From: CAZMOK01 sp964644135
GTDB taxonomy: Bacteria > Bacteroidota > Bacteroidia > Bacteroidales > JAGOPY01
Assembly: GCA_964644135.1 (NCBI GenBank)
Contig: CAZXWD010000082.1
Location: 1 to 13,484 of the forward strand
Length of the DNA: 13,484 nucleotides
Reading direction: 5' to 3'
Positions 12,895-13,484 of this stretch are shown here, in pieces. Both the position numbers and the translations under genes were made by a program. The notes beneath the pieces were generated by a model. The model saw nothing but the letters and a program-made list of their open reading frames with translations, was not told the DNA's origin and did no database searches. Position 1 is the stretch's first letter; each line of letters starts with the position of its first letter.

Positions 12895-13484
12895 TCAGAA
12901 ATCATCGAAAAGATTTTCATCGGGTTCCGAGAAAGTATCGTCCACCTTGTCGCAGTCGAGCTCAAAGGAAACCGGTTTCAGTGGCTTTTCAAAATCACCC
13001 CTGGAAATATTAAGTTCGGGGTCATCATACACTTTCTGCATGTATAAGGCCCAGATCGGAAGCGCCATATTGGCCCCCTGGCCAAGTCCTATCGTCCTGA
13101 AGTGAACGCTCCGGTCTTCGGCCCCCACCCACGTGCCTGTGCTCAGATCGGGAGTCAGGCCAATGAACCAGCCATCCGATTGGTTCTGCGTGGTTCCTGT
13201 TTTTCCGGCAATGGGGTTTGAAAATCCATATTTATACCTGAGCCTGATGCCTGTCCCCGACTGCACAACCCCCTTCATAAGCTCCAGCATAAGGAAGGCG
13301 GTCTCTTCGCTCATTGCCTCCTGTTTTTCAGGGACAAACCTCTCGATCACATTCCCGTATTTATCTTCTATTTTGGTGACCATTATTGGTTCTATATGCA
13401 CCCCCTTATTGGCAAATGTATTGAATGCCCCCAGCATCTCCCAGAGGGATATATCGGGCGTACCGAGCGCTATGGCCGGTACGG
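12895..13484 (-). CDS. Class A penicillin-binding protein, C-terminal transpeptidase part (5' end beyond window)
   Basis: The last ~195 residues of a PBP1A-type bifunctional peptidoglycan glycosyltransferase/DD-transpeptidase. The frame is open to the right edge and reads VPAIALGTPDISLWEMLGAF, typical of the segment before the third active-site motif. The KTG box is KTGTT (codons 13189-13203) in AGKTGTTQNQSDGWFIGLTP. MALPIWALYM and an acidic tail (SEPDENLFDDF) follow. The Ser-x-x-Lys nucleophile motif, SxN motif and the N-terminal glycosyltransferase domain lie outside the window. The enzyme crosslinks peptidoglycan in the periplasm and so uses the D-Ala-D-Ala made by the pathway at the left end of the window. 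An internal ATG (13437) is not the start. Confidence 0.92.
   Translation of the reverse strand, partial: VPAIALGTPDISLWEMLGAFNTFANKGVHIEPIMVTKIEDKYGNVIERFVPEKQEAMSEETAFLMLELMKGVVQSGTGIRLRYKYGFSNPIAGKTGTTQNQSDGWFIGLTPDLSTGTWVGAEDRSVHFRTIGLGQGANMALPIWALYMQKVYDDPELNISRGDFEKPLKPVSFELDCDKVDDTFSEPDENLFDDF

Overview
The window looks like chromosomal DNA of a Bacteroidota bacterium, probably a Bacteroidales/Marinilabiliales-type genome assembled as a scaffold. Four things suggest this. MurF and alanine racemase are fused in one polypeptide, an arrangement typical of that phylum. Two sites match the Bacteroidota -7 promoter consensus TAnnTTTG. Recognisable Shine-Dalgarno sequences are lacking, and the proteins read as Bacteroidota-like. 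Species assignment is not possible from the sequence alone. Two runs of exactly 100 N (3148-3247 and 7172-7271) are scaffold gaps, and both interrupt genes.

Layout. Bases 1-299 hold no gene, only short tandem repeats and a candidate promoter. The plus strand then carries pdxA (300-1457), the murF-alr fusion (1457-3766, interrupted by gap 1), a soluble DPM1-like GT2 glycosyltransferase (3850-4593) and a multi-spanning GT-C-type membrane protein with a C-terminal beta-rich domain (4607-6427). The minus strand reads leftward from the right edge: the C-terminal part of a class A penicillin-binding protein (12895-13484), a second GT-C-type membrane protein (11476-12858), and a 329-base repeat-rich gap. 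A compact five-gene set follows: membrane-anchored GT2 (10280-11146), methyltransferase (9542-10276), FrhB-like iron-sulfur flavoprotein (8239-9558), YbhN/LPG-synthase-type membrane protein (7272-8231, 3' end in gap 2) and a short-chain NAD-dependent epimerase/dehydratase (6485-7171, 5' end in gap 2). The two strands converge at 6428-6484, where I see no convincing terminator.

How it fits together. The left part is cell-wall precursor synthesis (D-Ala supply and D-Ala-D-Ala ligation) coupled to pyridoxal phosphate synthesis, the cofactor of the racemase. The right end is peptidoglycan polymerisation and crosslinking. Between them lies what I infer to be a lipid-linked glycan module: GT2 enzymes that could load sugars on polyprenyl phosphate, GT-C proteins that could use them on the outer face of the membrane, a flippase-like protein, and tailoring enzymes (epimerase, methyltransferase, FrhB-like oxidoreductase).

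The most noteworthy points are: (i) a composite repeat module shared by the two gene-free regions, built from a short inverted repeat, CAAGGC and a 9-bp-period array ending AATAATCCA; (ii) an FrhB-like protein that keeps its N-terminal cysteines but appears to have lost three family cysteines in the catalytic part; (iii) two paralogous GT-C proteins, one of which lost the W-rich FGQR loop and gained a C-terminal domain. I did not find a clear-cut new defence or mobile system.
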